Source: Thiohalospira halophila DSM 15071
GTDB taxonomy: Bacteria > Pseudomonadota > Gammaproteobacteria > Thiohalospirales > Thiohalospiraceae
Length of the DNA stretch: 64,000 bases
Direction of reading: 5' to 3'
Assembly: GCF_900112605.1 (NCBI RefSeq)
Contig: NZ_FOMJ01000002.1
Coordinates: forward strand, 124,001-188,000
Below the pieces are notes generated by a model. The model did not search any database and was not told the origin of the DNA. It worked only from the letters and a program-made list of their open reading frames with translations. The position numbers and the translations under genes are program-made. This document shows positions 36,378 through 44,358 of the stretch, one piece after another (positions within the stretch are counted from its first letter, which is position 1; each line of letters opens with the position of its first letter).

Positions 36378-38527
36378 CAGAATTCCGCCCGCAGCCCCGC
36401 GTAGACCACCCGGCCACGGAGCGGCGCGTAGATGTGGGCAACGTCGAAGGCGGCCTCCTCGCCACTGCCAGCCTCGCCCTCGTAGAAGAGCGGGGTCTCT
36501 TCATCGCCGGCCTGGGTGTAGTCGAAGAGGTTGTTTACGCCCAGGTAGGCCGAGAAGGTCTCATCCAGCTCCCGGGCCAGCCGCAGGTCGATGGTGAACC
36601 AGGCCGGGGCGTCGGTCTCCTTGGGATCGCGGAGTTCGCCTTCGTCGACTTCGCCGTTGTCGTTGGCGTCGTCCCAGCGGTTGTAGCGGCCACCGTAACC
36701 GTAATCGGTCAGATCCCGCTCGCCGACCACGTTGAGACTGCCGTTGAAGGACCAGGCACTGCCCTGCCAGGCGGTCTCCAGCCGCAGGCGGTCCTCCACC
36801 GGGGCGACAGCGAAGGTCTCCTTGTAGTCGTCGCCGTAGGCGAAGTGGGCCAGACTCCCATCCACGCGCCATCCGGCCCCCAGCTGCGCCCCGGCCGAGA
36901 GATCGGCGGTGGTGACCCGGGCGGGGTCGTCGGAATTGACCAGCGTGGGCCGGCCTCCGCCCCCCACGGCGCTGTCGATGTAGGCGAGATCCTCCACCCG
37001 GGTGTGGGCCAGGGAGAGGGTGGCCGCCCGGGTCTCGTCGCGGTAGCTCAGGGCGTAGCTGGCCGACTGCGAGGTTTCCACCTTGTCGATGTCGATGTCG
37101 AAGCCCTCTTCCAAGATCCCGTGCTCCGACTCGAAGAAGGTGAGCGGGGCGCGGTAGCCGCGACCGGCACCGAAGCGGGAGGTCCAGTGGTCGGTGTGGC
37201 GCCAGCGCACATGGGCCCGGGGGGCGAAGACTTCGGTGTCGATCTCGTCGCCCTCCGCCGTCTTCTCCGTCCAGTCGGTACGGATCCGATCGAGGCGGGC
37301 GGCGAGCTTGACCTCCAGGTCGGCGGTGGGGGTCCAGATGTCCTGGAGATAGAGGCCGGTGTCCCGGTGGTCGAAGGCGTCGCCGGCGATGTCGTTGCGG
37401 TCCATGAAGTCGGACTCGGAGGTCATGCGCTCGTCGGTGTGGTCCAGACCGACGGTGAGGAAGTGTTCCAGGCCCAGCGCCCGCTCCCAGCGCAGGTCGC
37501 CGAAGTGGGTGGTGTCGTCGTTGGCGTAGTCGAAGCCCTCGTAGAAGGAGTCCTGGGTGTGGTCCACCCGGCTTCCGGTGGCGATGATCCGGCCGCCGTC
37601 GGCCAGGTCGTGGCGCCAGCGCAGGGTGTACTCGTCGCGCTGGGTGTCGATGGTCTCCAGGGTCTCCCAGGGCTGGCCGGTCCACTCCCGGCGGACGTCG
37701 CCGCCGGCGAAGTAGTCGGCGCTGCTGTCGGAGGCGCCATCGGCCTCGGTGCGGATCCCGGCCATCTCCGAGATCCCGGTGGGCCCGCCCAGGGTGGTGG
37801 AGCGGAAGCTGGCCACCCGCAGCTCCACCGTGTCGTTGGCGTCCAGGTCCCGGGCCAGGTGGGTGGTGAGAGAGCGGTTGTCCCGTGCCGGGTTCTCGGC
37901 CACCCCGTTGTCGTCAGCGTCGAATCGGTCCTGCTCGTCGAACTGCCCGGCGATGGTGGCCCGCGTGGCGCCATCATCGGCCACCGCCGTTCCCTCCAGA
38001 GAGACGCGGCGGTAGCCGTGCTCGCCGCCGGAGAGGTCGACGGAGACGCCGTCGCGTTCGGCCCGTTTGGTGATGACGTTGATGGTGCCGCCGATGGCCT
38101 CCGGGGCGATGAGGGAGGCGCCGGCGCCGCGGGCGATCTCCACCCGCTCGATACCGGCGGCGGTGACGGCATCCATGCCGTAGTAGCTGGAGACCACCGA
38201 GTGCATGGGCACGCCGTCCACCAGGATGGTGGTGTGCTCCCCCTTGAGGCCGTTGAGCATGACGCGCTTGATGGCGCACATGGAGCACTCGTTGTTCACG
38301 TGGACGCCGGGCTCGTTCTCCACGGCGTCGGCGAGGGTGTTGGCCTGCTTGCGCCGCAGGCGCTCGGCGGTGATCACCTCGGTCTGCTGGATGGTGGCGG
38401 CCTGCTCGCCGGCGCGATGCTCCCCGCCGGCGCCGCCGTGGACCTGGACGGTATCCAGTTCCTCGGCGGCGAGTTCGGGAGTGACGGCCAGGGCGGTGAG
38501 CAGGGGGATGAGCGCCTTGCGTGGCAT
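36377..38527 (-). CDS. TonB-dependent receptor under cobalamin riboswitch control, with plug CSMC motif
   Basis: A 716-residue outer-membrane receptor. The signal peptide (MPRKALIPLLTALAVTPELA) and TonB-box-like ELDTVQVHG are followed by a plug with VNNECSMCAIKRVMLNGLKG (Cys81, Cys84), HTTILVDGVPMHS and IERVEIARGAGASLIAPEAIGGTINVIT. The barrel is rich in Asp/Glu loops and ends AGLRAEF. ATG 38527 follows AAAGGAG and starts the signal peptide. An in-frame ATG at 38644 with its own AGGAGA would add 39 non-signal residues. The upstream B12 aptamer points to a corrinoid or cobalt ligand, but no BtuB-specific residue can be claimed. First gene of an operon with the thioredoxin-like protein and bluB. 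Confidence 0.9.
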   Translation of the reverse strand: MPRKALIPLLTALAVTPELAAEELDTVQVHGGAGGEHRAGEQAATIQQTEVITAERLRRKQANTLADAVENEPGVHVNNECSMCAIKRVMLNGLKGEHTTILVDGVPMHSVVSSYYGMDAVTAAGIERVEIARGAGASLIAPEAIGGTINVITKRAERDGVSVDLSGGEHGYRRVSLEGTAVADDGATRATIAGQFDEQDRFDADDNGVAENPARDNRSLTTHLARDLDANDTVELRVASFRSTTLGGPTGISEMAGIRTEADGASDSSADYFAGGDVRREWTGQPWETLETIDTQRDEYTLRWRHDLADGGRIIATGSRVDHTQDSFYEGFDYANDDTTHFGDLRWERALGLEHFLTVGLDHTDERMTSESDFMDRNDIAGDAFDHRDTGLYLQDIWTPTADLEVKLAARLDRIRTDWTEKTAEGDEIDTEVFAPRAHVRWRHTDHWTSRFGAGRGYRAPLTFFESEHGILEEGFDIDIDKVETSQSASYALSYRDETRAATLSLAHTRVEDLAYIDSAVGGGGRPTLVNSDDPARVTTADLSAGAQLGAGWRVDGSLAHFAYGDDYKETFAVAPVEDRLRLETAWQGSAWSFNGSLNVVGERDLTDYGYGGRYNRWDDANDNGEVDEGELRDPKETDAPAWFTIDLRLARELDETFSAYLGVNNLFDYTQAGDEETPLFYEGEAGSGEEAAFDVAHIYAPLRGRVVYAGLRAEF

Positions 38528-38556
38528 AACGACTCCTTTCCGTAGGGGATTTAGTA

Positions 38557-38582
38557 AATGGGAATCGTACTCATTACGATTA
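38557..38582. promoter_or_regulatory. Fur-like AT-rich site between the riboswitch and the receptor
   Basis: The segment aatgggaatcgtactcatta, continuing AT-rich to 38589, matches about 10 of 16 Fur-consensus positions and contains an imperfect AATG...CATT inverted repeat. It lies between the aptamer and the receptor's ATG, so it could serve a second, internal promoter. The rest of 38528-38764 is the riboswitch expression platform and leader, where no clear terminator hairpin was identified. Confidence 0.35.
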
Positions 38583-38764
38583 ACAAATGTCCAGTCCCGC
38601 TGGTGCAGCCGGGCGCTCCTGCTGGGTCGGTGGGAGTTCTTCATGGGCCTCTCCTGTGCACACCCGCACGGGCGACAGCAAGGGAGGACGGAGAGGGACC
38701 CGGGTCGGCGGAAGGGGGAGCCGGCCCGGAGCCCGGCACCGCCCTCCGCAGTGCCGTAGCCGGA

Positions 38765-38970
38765 CCCCAGGCCGGTCTCCGGGCTGGCGAGCTGGCATTC
38801 CGGCCCTTCCGGAAGCCGGGACGACCGCCTTCCCGCGCTCGCGCGCAGTGGCTCATCGGTCGTCCCATCACTCGCCTACCGTTGCGGGGGCAGCGCCGGC
38901 TCGACCCGTCGTGGGCCTACCGGACTTCCCGTTTCACCCCGTGGACTGCCGATCCGCGGGGCACCTGGGG
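38765..38970 (-). promoter_or_regulatory. Cobalamin (AdoCbl-type) riboswitch, proximal copy
   Basis: Read on the minus strand, all the conserved aptamer blocks appear in order: caggtgcc (38960-38967), ggtgaaacgggaagtccgg, ctgcccccgcaacggta, the B12-box core gccactg, gggaaggc, and agcccggagaccggcctgg at the 3' end. It lies between a promoter at 39018-39046 and the TonB-receptor gene. High cobalamin should shut off receptor, thioredoxin and bluB expression. Confidence 0.95.
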
Positions 38971-39017
38971 CGGGTAGGTCGAATTGTCAGCGGCTCGATG
39001 GCCGCCAGGAGCGCGGA

Positions 39018-39046
39018 ATCCTAAGAGGCACCCCCGTCGGGGTCAA
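39018..39046 (-). promoter_or_regulatory. Sigma-70-like promoter for the riboswitch-receptor operon
   Basis: On the minus strand TTGACC (39041-39046) and TAGGAT (39018-39023) are 17 bases apart, a good sigma-70 match. The -35 overlaps the cobM stop codon (39043-39045). Transcription would start near 39011 and run straight into the aptamer. Confidence 0.6.
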
Positions 39047-39801
39047 TCCATGCCGCGGAAGCGCCGGACGTGCGCGGGGTCGTAGAGGGCGCTGTCGCGG
39101 AACTCGCCGGGCTCCAGGGCCGGCCCCACCAGGATGAGGGCGGTGCGGCGGGTCTCCAGGGCCTCTGCCTGGCCGGCGATGGTCTCCAGGCGGCCGGTGA
39201 GAACGGTCTCGTCGGGCCAGCTGGCGCGCAGGATCACGGCCGCGGGGCAGTCGGCGCCGTAGTAGGGGGTCAGCCGCGCCACTACGTCCTCGATATTGTG
39301 CAGGGAGAGATGGACGGCCAGTGTGGAGCCGGTGGCGGCGAAGGCCTCCAGGGTCTCGCCGCAGGGCATGGAGGAGGCTCGCCCCTGGGTCCGGGTGAGG
39401 ACCACCGACTGGGCCACCTCCGGGACGGTGAGCTCCCGGCCCAGGGTGGCGGCGGCGGCGGAGAAGGCCGGGACGCCGGGGGTGATGGTGTAGTCGATGC
39501 CGGCGGCCTCCAGGCGGCGGACCTGTTCGCTCAGGGCGCTGTAGACGGAGAGGTCCCCGGAGTGGAGGCGGGCGACGTCCTGGCCGGCGGCGTGGGCCGC
39601 CTCGATCTCGGCCATGATCTCGTCGAGGGTCATGGGCGCGGTGTTGACCACGCGGGCATCGGCCGGGGCGTGGGCCAGGACCTCCTCGGGGACCAGGGAG
39701 CCGGCGTAGAGACAGACCGGGCAGGCCGCGATGCGATCGCGCCCGCGCAGGGTGAGCAGGTCGGGGGCGCCGGGGCCGGCGCCGATGAAGTGGACGGTCA
39801 T
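39043..39801 (-). CDS. cobM: Precorrin-4 C11-methyltransferase
   Basis: A 252-residue SAM methyltransferase of the corrin-ring family. [20 protein letters not shown] is the GAGPG N-terminal loop, [13 protein letters not shown] and [15 protein letters not shown] are the CobM/CbiF blocks, and [41 protein letters not shown] is diagnostic for C11 methylation. Last gene of the long cob run, with ATG at 39801 overlapping cobE by four bases. Confidence 0.95.
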   Translation of the reverse strand: MTVHFIGAGPGAPDLLTLRGRDRIAACPVCLYAGSLVPEEVLAHAPADARVVNTAPMTLDEIMAEIEAAHAAGQDVARLHSGDLSVYSALSEQVRRLEAAGIDYTITPGVPAFSAAAATLGRELTVPEVAQSVVLTRTQGRASSMPCGETLEAFAATGSTLAVHLSLHNIEDVVARLTPYYGADCPAAVILRASWPDETVLTGRLETIAGQAEALETRRTALILVGPALEPGEFRDSALYDPAHVRRFRGMD

Positions 39802-40208
39802 GGTTCCTCCCGATGATTGAATGCGGTGTCGTGGCCGCCGCGGGCGGCGGCGCAGGTGGCGCCGCCGCTGGTCGTGCGGCCCGTAAGCAGTGTCGCGTCG
39901 GGGCCGGCCGCGGCCAGGGCGGCGGCCTCGGCCACCGAGGCGAGGCCCACGGCGGCCTCCGCCGCGGCGGAGGGGGTTCGGCCGGGCTGGAAGGGGGCCA
40001 GGTCCGGGGGCTCCAGGTAGACCGGCTCCAGCCCCATTTGGCGGGCCGCCGCCTCCAGCAGTCCGCTGTCGCGCTTGTGGGCCAGGGTGGCGATTCGGCC
40101 GCCGTCCCGCCGGGCGTCGGCCGGCAATGCCTGCCACACCCCGGTGGCCAGCTCGACCAGGTCCCGCGCTTCGCAGCGGGAGCTGAAACCCACCCCCAGG
40201 GCGATCAT
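39798..40208 (-). CDS. cobE: CobE / CbiG C-terminal-domain cobalamin biosynthesis protein
   Basis: A 136-residue protein matching CobE, the stand-alone equivalent of the CbiG C-terminal domain: [83 protein letters not shown]. Its exact chemistry is unsettled even in characterised systems; it is found beside cobM and cbiG. It overlaps cobL and cobM by four bases each. Confidence 0.85.
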   Translation of the reverse strand: MIALGVGFSSRCEARDLVELATGVWQALPADARRDGGRIATLAHKRDSGLLEAAARQMGLEPVYLEPPDLAPFQPGRTPSAAAEAAVGLASVAEAAALAAAGPDATLLTGRTTSGGATCAAARGGHDTAFNHREEP

Positions 40209-41440
40209 TCCGCCACCAGGGACCAGAGGGTGACCGGCCGCAGGGGCGCCCAGCCGGTAAAGCCACCCAGGGGTTCGGCGCGCTCCACGGCGAGCCGGGA
40301 GAGCTCCCCGCCGTAGCGGTCGGCGGCGGCGGCCAGGGCCGCGTCCCCCTCCACCGTGACGCTGGTGGCCACCAGGCGGCCGCCGGTGGGGAGCGCCGCG
40401 TGGCAGCGCTCCAGCAGGCCCGGGGAGGTCAGACCGCCGCCGATGAAGATGGCATCCGGATCGGGCAGGCCGGCCAGGGCGTCCGGGGCCCGGCCCTGGA
40501 TGCACTCCAGGTCCGGGACCCCGAATTCCCGGGCGTTGGCGGCGATGTTCTCCAGCCGGTCGGTGCGGTGCTCCACCGCCACGGCGTGGTTCGCCGGGTC
40601 GGTGAGCATCCACTCCACGCCCACGGCGCCGGAGCCGGCGCCGAGATCCCACAGCCGCTCGCCGCTCTCCGGCGCCAGTCGGGCCAGGGCCACGGCCCGC
40701 ACCTCCCGCTTGGTGATGTTGCCGTCGTGGTGGAAGGCGGACTCCGGCCGCCCCGGGCTGCGCGGGATGATCCGGGCACCGGGCTCCGCCCGGCACTCCA
40801 CGGCCACGGTGTTCAGGGCGGCGGTTTCCGGCTCGCTCCAGTCGGCGGCGCGGGTCGTACGGCGGTCCTCGGCGGTCCCGCCCAGGTGTTCCAGCACGGT
40901 GAGCCGGGAGCCGCCGAAGCCGCGCTCGGTGAGCCGCTGCGCCAGCGCCGCCGGGGTGGTGCCGTCCCAGCTCAGTACCAGCAGCCGGGCGCCCTCCTGG
41001 AGCCAGGGATGGATGCGCTCCAGGGCGCGGCCGTGGAGGGAGAGGCAGCGGGTCTCCTGCAACGGCCAGCCCAGCCGGGCCGCGGCCAGGCTGAAGGCCG
41101 ACGGTGCCGGCACCACCTCCATCTCCGCCGCCGGCAGGTGGCGGGCGAGGGTGGCGCCGATGCCGTACCAGAAGGGGTCGCCGCTGGCCAGGACGCAGAC
41201 CGGCCGGCCGCGGCGCGCCTCGATCCAGGGCAGCGCTTCGGTCAGCGGCGACGGCCACGGGATCCGCTCCTGGCCGGACTGCTCCGGCAGGAGCCCCAGG
41301 TGGCGCTCGCCGCCGAAGACCGTCCCGGCCTCTTCCACCAGGGAACGGGCGCGGGGGGCCAGCCCCGCCGGGCCGTCATCGCCCAGCCCCACCACCGCCA
41401 GCCATGGCGCTGGCGTGCCGTCCGCGTTTACGCTGTCCAT
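40205..41440 (-). CDS. cobL: Precorrin-6Y C5,15-methyltransferase (decarboxylating), CbiE-CbiT fusion
   Basis: A 411-residue bifunctional enzyme. Residues 1-210 are the CbiE-type methyltransferase ([42 protein letters not shown]). Residues 225-411 are the CbiT-type decarboxylating methyltransferase ([58 protein letters not shown]). It methylates C5 and C15 and removes the C12 acetate carboxyl. It is divergent from cobK across a 26-base gap, which must hold both start regions. Confidence 0.95.
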   Translation of the reverse strand: MDSVNADGTPAPWLAVVGLGDDGPAGLAPRARSLVEEAGTVFGGERHLGLLPEQSGQERIPWPSPLTEALPWIEARRGRPVCVLASGDPFWYGIGATLARHLPAAEMEVVPAPSAFSLAAARLGWPLQETRCLSLHGRALERIHPWLQEGARLLVLSWDGTTPAALAQRLTERGFGGSRLTVLEHLGGTAEDRRTTRAADWSEPETAALNTVAVECRAEPGARIIPRSPGRPESAFHHDGNITKREVRAVALARLAPESGERLWDLGAGSGAVGVEWMLTDPANHAVAVEHRTDRLENIAANAREFGVPDLECIQGRAPDALAGLPDPDAIFIGGGLTSPGLLERCHAALPTGGRLVATSVTVEGDAALAAAADRYGGELSRLAVERAEPLGGFTGWAPLRPVTLWSLVAE

Positions 41441-41466
41441 CCGTTTGTACCTCCCGGAGGGAATCC

Positions 41467-42246
41467 ATGCACGTCCTCCTGCTCGCCGGCACCGCCGAGG
41501 CGCGGGAGCTGGCCGGCCTGCTCGCCGATCATCCCCGGCTGCAGGCGACCGCCTCCCTGGCCGGCCGGGTCCGGCGCGCCGCCGATCTGCCGGTGACCGT
41601 GCGCACCGGCGGCTTCGGCGGTATTGACGGCCTGGCCGCCTGGCTGCGCGAGCAGGCGGTGGGGGCGGTGGTCGATGCCACCCACCCCTTCGCCGCCGGG
41701 ATCAGCGCCAACGCCGCCGCGGCCGCCCGCGCCGCCGACATCCCCCTGGCGGCGCTGGTCCGCCCCGCCTGGGAGCCGCGTCCGGGGGACGACTGGCGGC
41801 CGGTGGCCGATCTCGATGCCGCCGTGGCGGCGTTGCGCCCCCTGGGGGAGCGGGTGCTGGTGACCACCGGGCGCAACGAGCTCGCCCCCTTCGAGGCGGC
41901 GCCGGAGAAGGACTACGTCATCCGCACCATCGATCCGCCGGAGCCGCCGCCGGCGCTGCCCCGCGCCCGCTATATCCAGGCGCGCGGCCCCTTCGATGCC
42001 GCCTCGGAGGCGGCGCTCATGGCCGAGCACGATATCCAGGCGCTGGTGACCAAGGCCAGCGGCGGGGAGGCCACCCGCGGCAAGCTCGACGCCGCCCGGG
42101 AGCGCGGGATCCCGGTGGTCATGGTGGAACGGCCGCCCCTGCCGGCGGGCGTGCACCGCCACTGTACCACCCCCGGGGAGGCGCTGGCGTGGCTGGAGGG
42201 CCTGGCCGCCGGTCACGACAGCCCCTCGTGCCAGCGCGGGGTGTAG
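41467..42246 (+). CDS. cobK: Precorrin-6A reductase
   Basis: A 259-residue NADPH-dependent reductase of the CobK/CbiJ family: LLLAGTAEARELAGLLADHP at the N-terminus, VRTGGFGGIDGLAAWL, VVDATHPFAAGISANAAAAA, RVLVTTGRNELAPF and LVTKASGGEATRGKLDAARERGIPVVMVERPP. It is the only cob gene on the plus strand. It starts 26 bases from the divergent cobL start and runs 34 bases into the 3' end of cobJ. It therefore needs its own promoter in the cobL-cobK gap and produces transcript antisense to the cob mRNA. Confidence 0.93.
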   Translation: MHVLLLAGTAEARELAGLLADHPRLQATASLAGRVRRAADLPVTVRTGGFGGIDGLAAWLREQAVGAVVDATHPFAAGISANAAAAARAADIPLAALVRPAWEPRPGDDWRPVADLDAAVAALRPLGERVLVTTGRNELAPFEAAPEKDYVIRTIDPPEPPPALPRARYIQARGPFDAASEAALMAEHDIQALVTKASGGEATRGKLDAARERGIPVVMVERPPLPAGVHRHCTTPGEALAWLEGLAAGHDSPSCQRGV

Positions 42247-42983
42247 ACCCGCTCGCTCCCGTCGGGTGCCGTGATCCGGCGGGTGGTGGAGGCGCCGATG
42301 ATGAGCAGGGTGCTCATGTCGGCCTGCTCCGGGGCGGCCTCGGCCAGGGTCGTGGTGACCACGCGCTCCTTCTCCCCGCGGCCCACCGCCGTGCCCAGCA
42401 CCACCGGGGTGGCGGGGGCCCGGACCGCGCGCAACAGCTCCAGGGCGGCGCCCAGCTGCCAGGGGCGGGCGCGGGAGATGGGGTTGTAGAGGGCGATGGC
42501 GAAGTCGGCCTCCGCCGCCAGCCGCAGCCGGTGCTCGATGAGCGCCCAGGGCTTGAGGTTGTCGGAGAGGGAGATGGCGCAGAAGTCGTTGCCCAGGGGG
42601 GCCCCGGCGCGGGCGGCCACCGCCTGCAGGGCGGAGAGTCCCGGGACCACGCCCACCCCCACCCCGTCCCAGCGGCCGGGCTCGCCGCCCTCCAGCGCCT
42701 CCAGGACCGCCGCCGCCATGGCGAAGATCCCGGGGTCGCCGCCGGAGATGACCGCCACCCGGGCGCCGTCGGCGGCCATGTCCAGGGCATGGGCGGCACG
42801 GTCCAGCTCCTCCCGGTTGTCGGAGGCGTGGCGGCGCTGGCCCGCGGTCTCCACCCGGTCCAGGTAGGGGCCGTAGCCCACCAGGTCGGTGGCCCCGGCG
42901 ACCACCGCATCCGCCTCCGGCGTGGTCCAGGACGCCGGCCCGGGGCCGACGCCGACGATCTTCACCCAGCCCGCACCGCTCAT
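42213..42983 (-). CDS. cobJ: Precorrin-3B C17-methyltransferase
   Basis: A 256-residue ring-contracting methyltransferase. VKIVGVGPGPASWTTPEADAVV, LVGYGPYLDRV, VAVISGGDPGIFAMAAAVLEAL and the diagnostic GNDFCAISLSDNLKPWALIEHRL are present, followed by FAIALYNPISRARPWQLGAALELL. It overlaps cobI by four bases. Its last 34 bases overlap the convergent cobK. Confidence 0.96.
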   Translation of the reverse strand: MSGAGWVKIVGVGPGPASWTTPEADAVVAGATDLVGYGPYLDRVETAGQRRHASDNREELDRAAHALDMAADGARVAVISGGDPGIFAMAAAVLEALEGGEPGRWDGVGVGVVPGLSALQAVAARAGAPLGNDFCAISLSDNLKPWALIEHRLRLAAEADFAIALYNPISRARPWQLGAALELLRAVRAPATPVVLGTAVGRGEKERVVTTTLAEAAPEQADMSTLLIIGASTTRRITAPDGSERVYTPRWHEGLS

Positions 42984-43714
42984 CGCCGCACCCCCTCGCC
43001 GGGGATCAGGATCTGGGAGAAGTAGGGGGCCTTCTCCCGCGCTACTTCGGCCAGCGGCAGGATCCGCTCACCGGCGCCGCTGGCCGACTCCACGTACCAG
43101 GCGCGCGAGGTGAGGTCCAGCTCGTCCAGGAGCCCGGCGATGCGCGGCAGGTTGGTGCCCACCTTCATGATGGCGACGGCATCTCCTTCGGTGAGGGCCG
43201 CGCGCAACCGCTCCGTGGGCAGGGTGCCGGGGATGACGTGGAGGGCGTCGTCGCGCATGACCAGCGGCCGGGGCAGGCCCGCCGCGGCGGCCTGGGTGGA
43301 GGTGACCCCCGGGACGACCGCCACCGGGTGGCGCCCCTGCAGGCGGAGCTGCAGGTGCATGAAGGAGCCGTAGTAGAAGGGATCGCCCTCGTTGAGGGCC
43401 GCCACGTCCCGGCCGGCGGCCAGGTGGGCGGCGACCTCCTCGGCGGCCTGGTCGAAGAAGGCCTCGATGCGCTCCCGGTACTCGGGGCTGTCGTGGGGCA
43501 GCTCCGTGGTCACCGGGTAGGTGAGCGCCAGCTCCGTGGCTGAGGCCGGGATGTGGGTCTCGGCGATGGCGCGCGCCTGGCCGGAGCCGCCGCGCCGGCA
43601 GAAGTAGGCGACCACCGGGCTCGCCTGTAGCAGGCGGACCGCCTTGAGCGTCATCAGCTCCGGGTCGCCGGGGCCGACGCCGAGGCCCCAGAGGGTTCCG
43701 CTGTTCGTGCTCAT
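42980..43714 (-). CDS. cobI: Precorrin-2 C20-methyltransferase
   Basis: A 244-residue SAM methyltransferase: GTLWGLGVGPGDPELMTLKAVRLLQ, VVAYFCRRGGSGQARAIAETHI, VAALNEGDPFYYGSFMHL, VVPGVTSTQAAAAGLPRPL, AIMKVGTNLPRIAGLLDE. These match CobI/CbiL. ATG 43714 overlaps cobH by four bases. Confidence 0.95.
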   Translation of the reverse strand: MSTNSGTLWGLGVGPGDPELMTLKAVRLLQASPVVAYFCRRGGSGQARAIAETHIPASATELALTYPVTTELPHDSPEYRERIEAFFDQAAEEVAAHLAAGRDVAALNEGDPFYYGSFMHLQLRLQGRHPVAVVPGVTSTQAAAAGLPRPLVMRDDALHVIPGTLPTERLRAALTEGDAVAIMKVGTNLPRIAGLLDELDLTSRAWYVESASGAGERILPLAEVAREKAPYFSQILIPGEGVRR

Positions 43715-44358
43715 TCCGGCTCTCCTGCCAGGGCGTTCACGGCCGAGGCGGCCATGGCGCTGCCGCCGCGCCGACCGTGGACGGTGAGGTAGGGGATCTC
43801 CCAGGGGTTCTCCGCCAGCGCGGCCTTGCTCTCCACGGCGCCGACGAAGCCCACCGGGATACCGACGATGGCCGCCGGTGGCGGCGCCCCCTCGGCCAGG
43901 AGTTCCAGCAGCCGGAAGAGGGCCGTGGGGGCGTTGCCGATGGCGACCACCGCGCCCTTCAGCTCGGATCGCCACAGCTCCAGGGCGGCGGCGGAGCGGG
44001 TATTGCCGATTTCCGCCGCCAGCGCCGGCACGCGCTCGTCGCGCAGGGTGCAGACCACCCGGTTGGCCGCCGCCAGGCGGGCCCGGGTGATGCCGTGGGC
44101 GACCATCTCGCTGTCACAGAGGATGGGGGCGCCACCAACCAGCGCTGACCGGACCGCCTCGGCCACGCCGGGCGAGAAGCCGACGGCGTCGGCGATGTCG
44201 GGCATGCCGCAGCCGTGGATCATGCGTACCACCGCCGTCTCCAGGGCCGCCGGGAAGCGCTTCAGGTCGCTCTCGGCGCGGATGGTGGCGAAGGATTCGC
44301 GGTAGATGGCGGCGCCATCGTGCTCGTACTCCGGAATCGAGAAGTCACTCGGGGTCAC
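43711..44358 (-). CDS. cobH: Precorrin-8X methylmutase
   Basis: A 215-residue isomerase moving the C11 methyl to C12 to give hydrogenobyrinic acid. IYRESFATIRAESDL, VVRMIHGCGMPDIADAVGFSPG (catalytic His), ILCDSEMVAHGITRARL and AIVGIPVGFVGAVESKAAL are family signatures. It overlaps cobG by 14 bases at its start. Confidence 0.96.
   Translation of the reverse strand: MTPSDFSIPEYEHDGAAIYRESFATIRAESDLKRFPAALETAVVRMIHGCGMPDIADAVGFSPGVAEAVRSALVGGAPILCDSEMVAHGITRARLAAANRVVCTLRDERVPALAAEIGNTRSAAALELWRSELKGAVVAIGNAPTALFRLLELLAEGAPPPAAIVGIPVGFVGAVESKAALAENPWEIPYLTVHGRRGGSAMAASAVNALAGEPE

Noticed and set aside
38644-38646. ATG at 38644 as the receptor start
   Set aside because: Although it has a good ribosome site, it would place 39 residues before a complete signal peptide; the start at 38527 has its own strong site. 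Kept as a possible regulatory alternative.
38528-39042. Small protein genes in the 515-base gap containing the riboswitch
   Set aside because: Short frames here overlap the structured aptamer on both strands and show no ribosome site with a plausible product.
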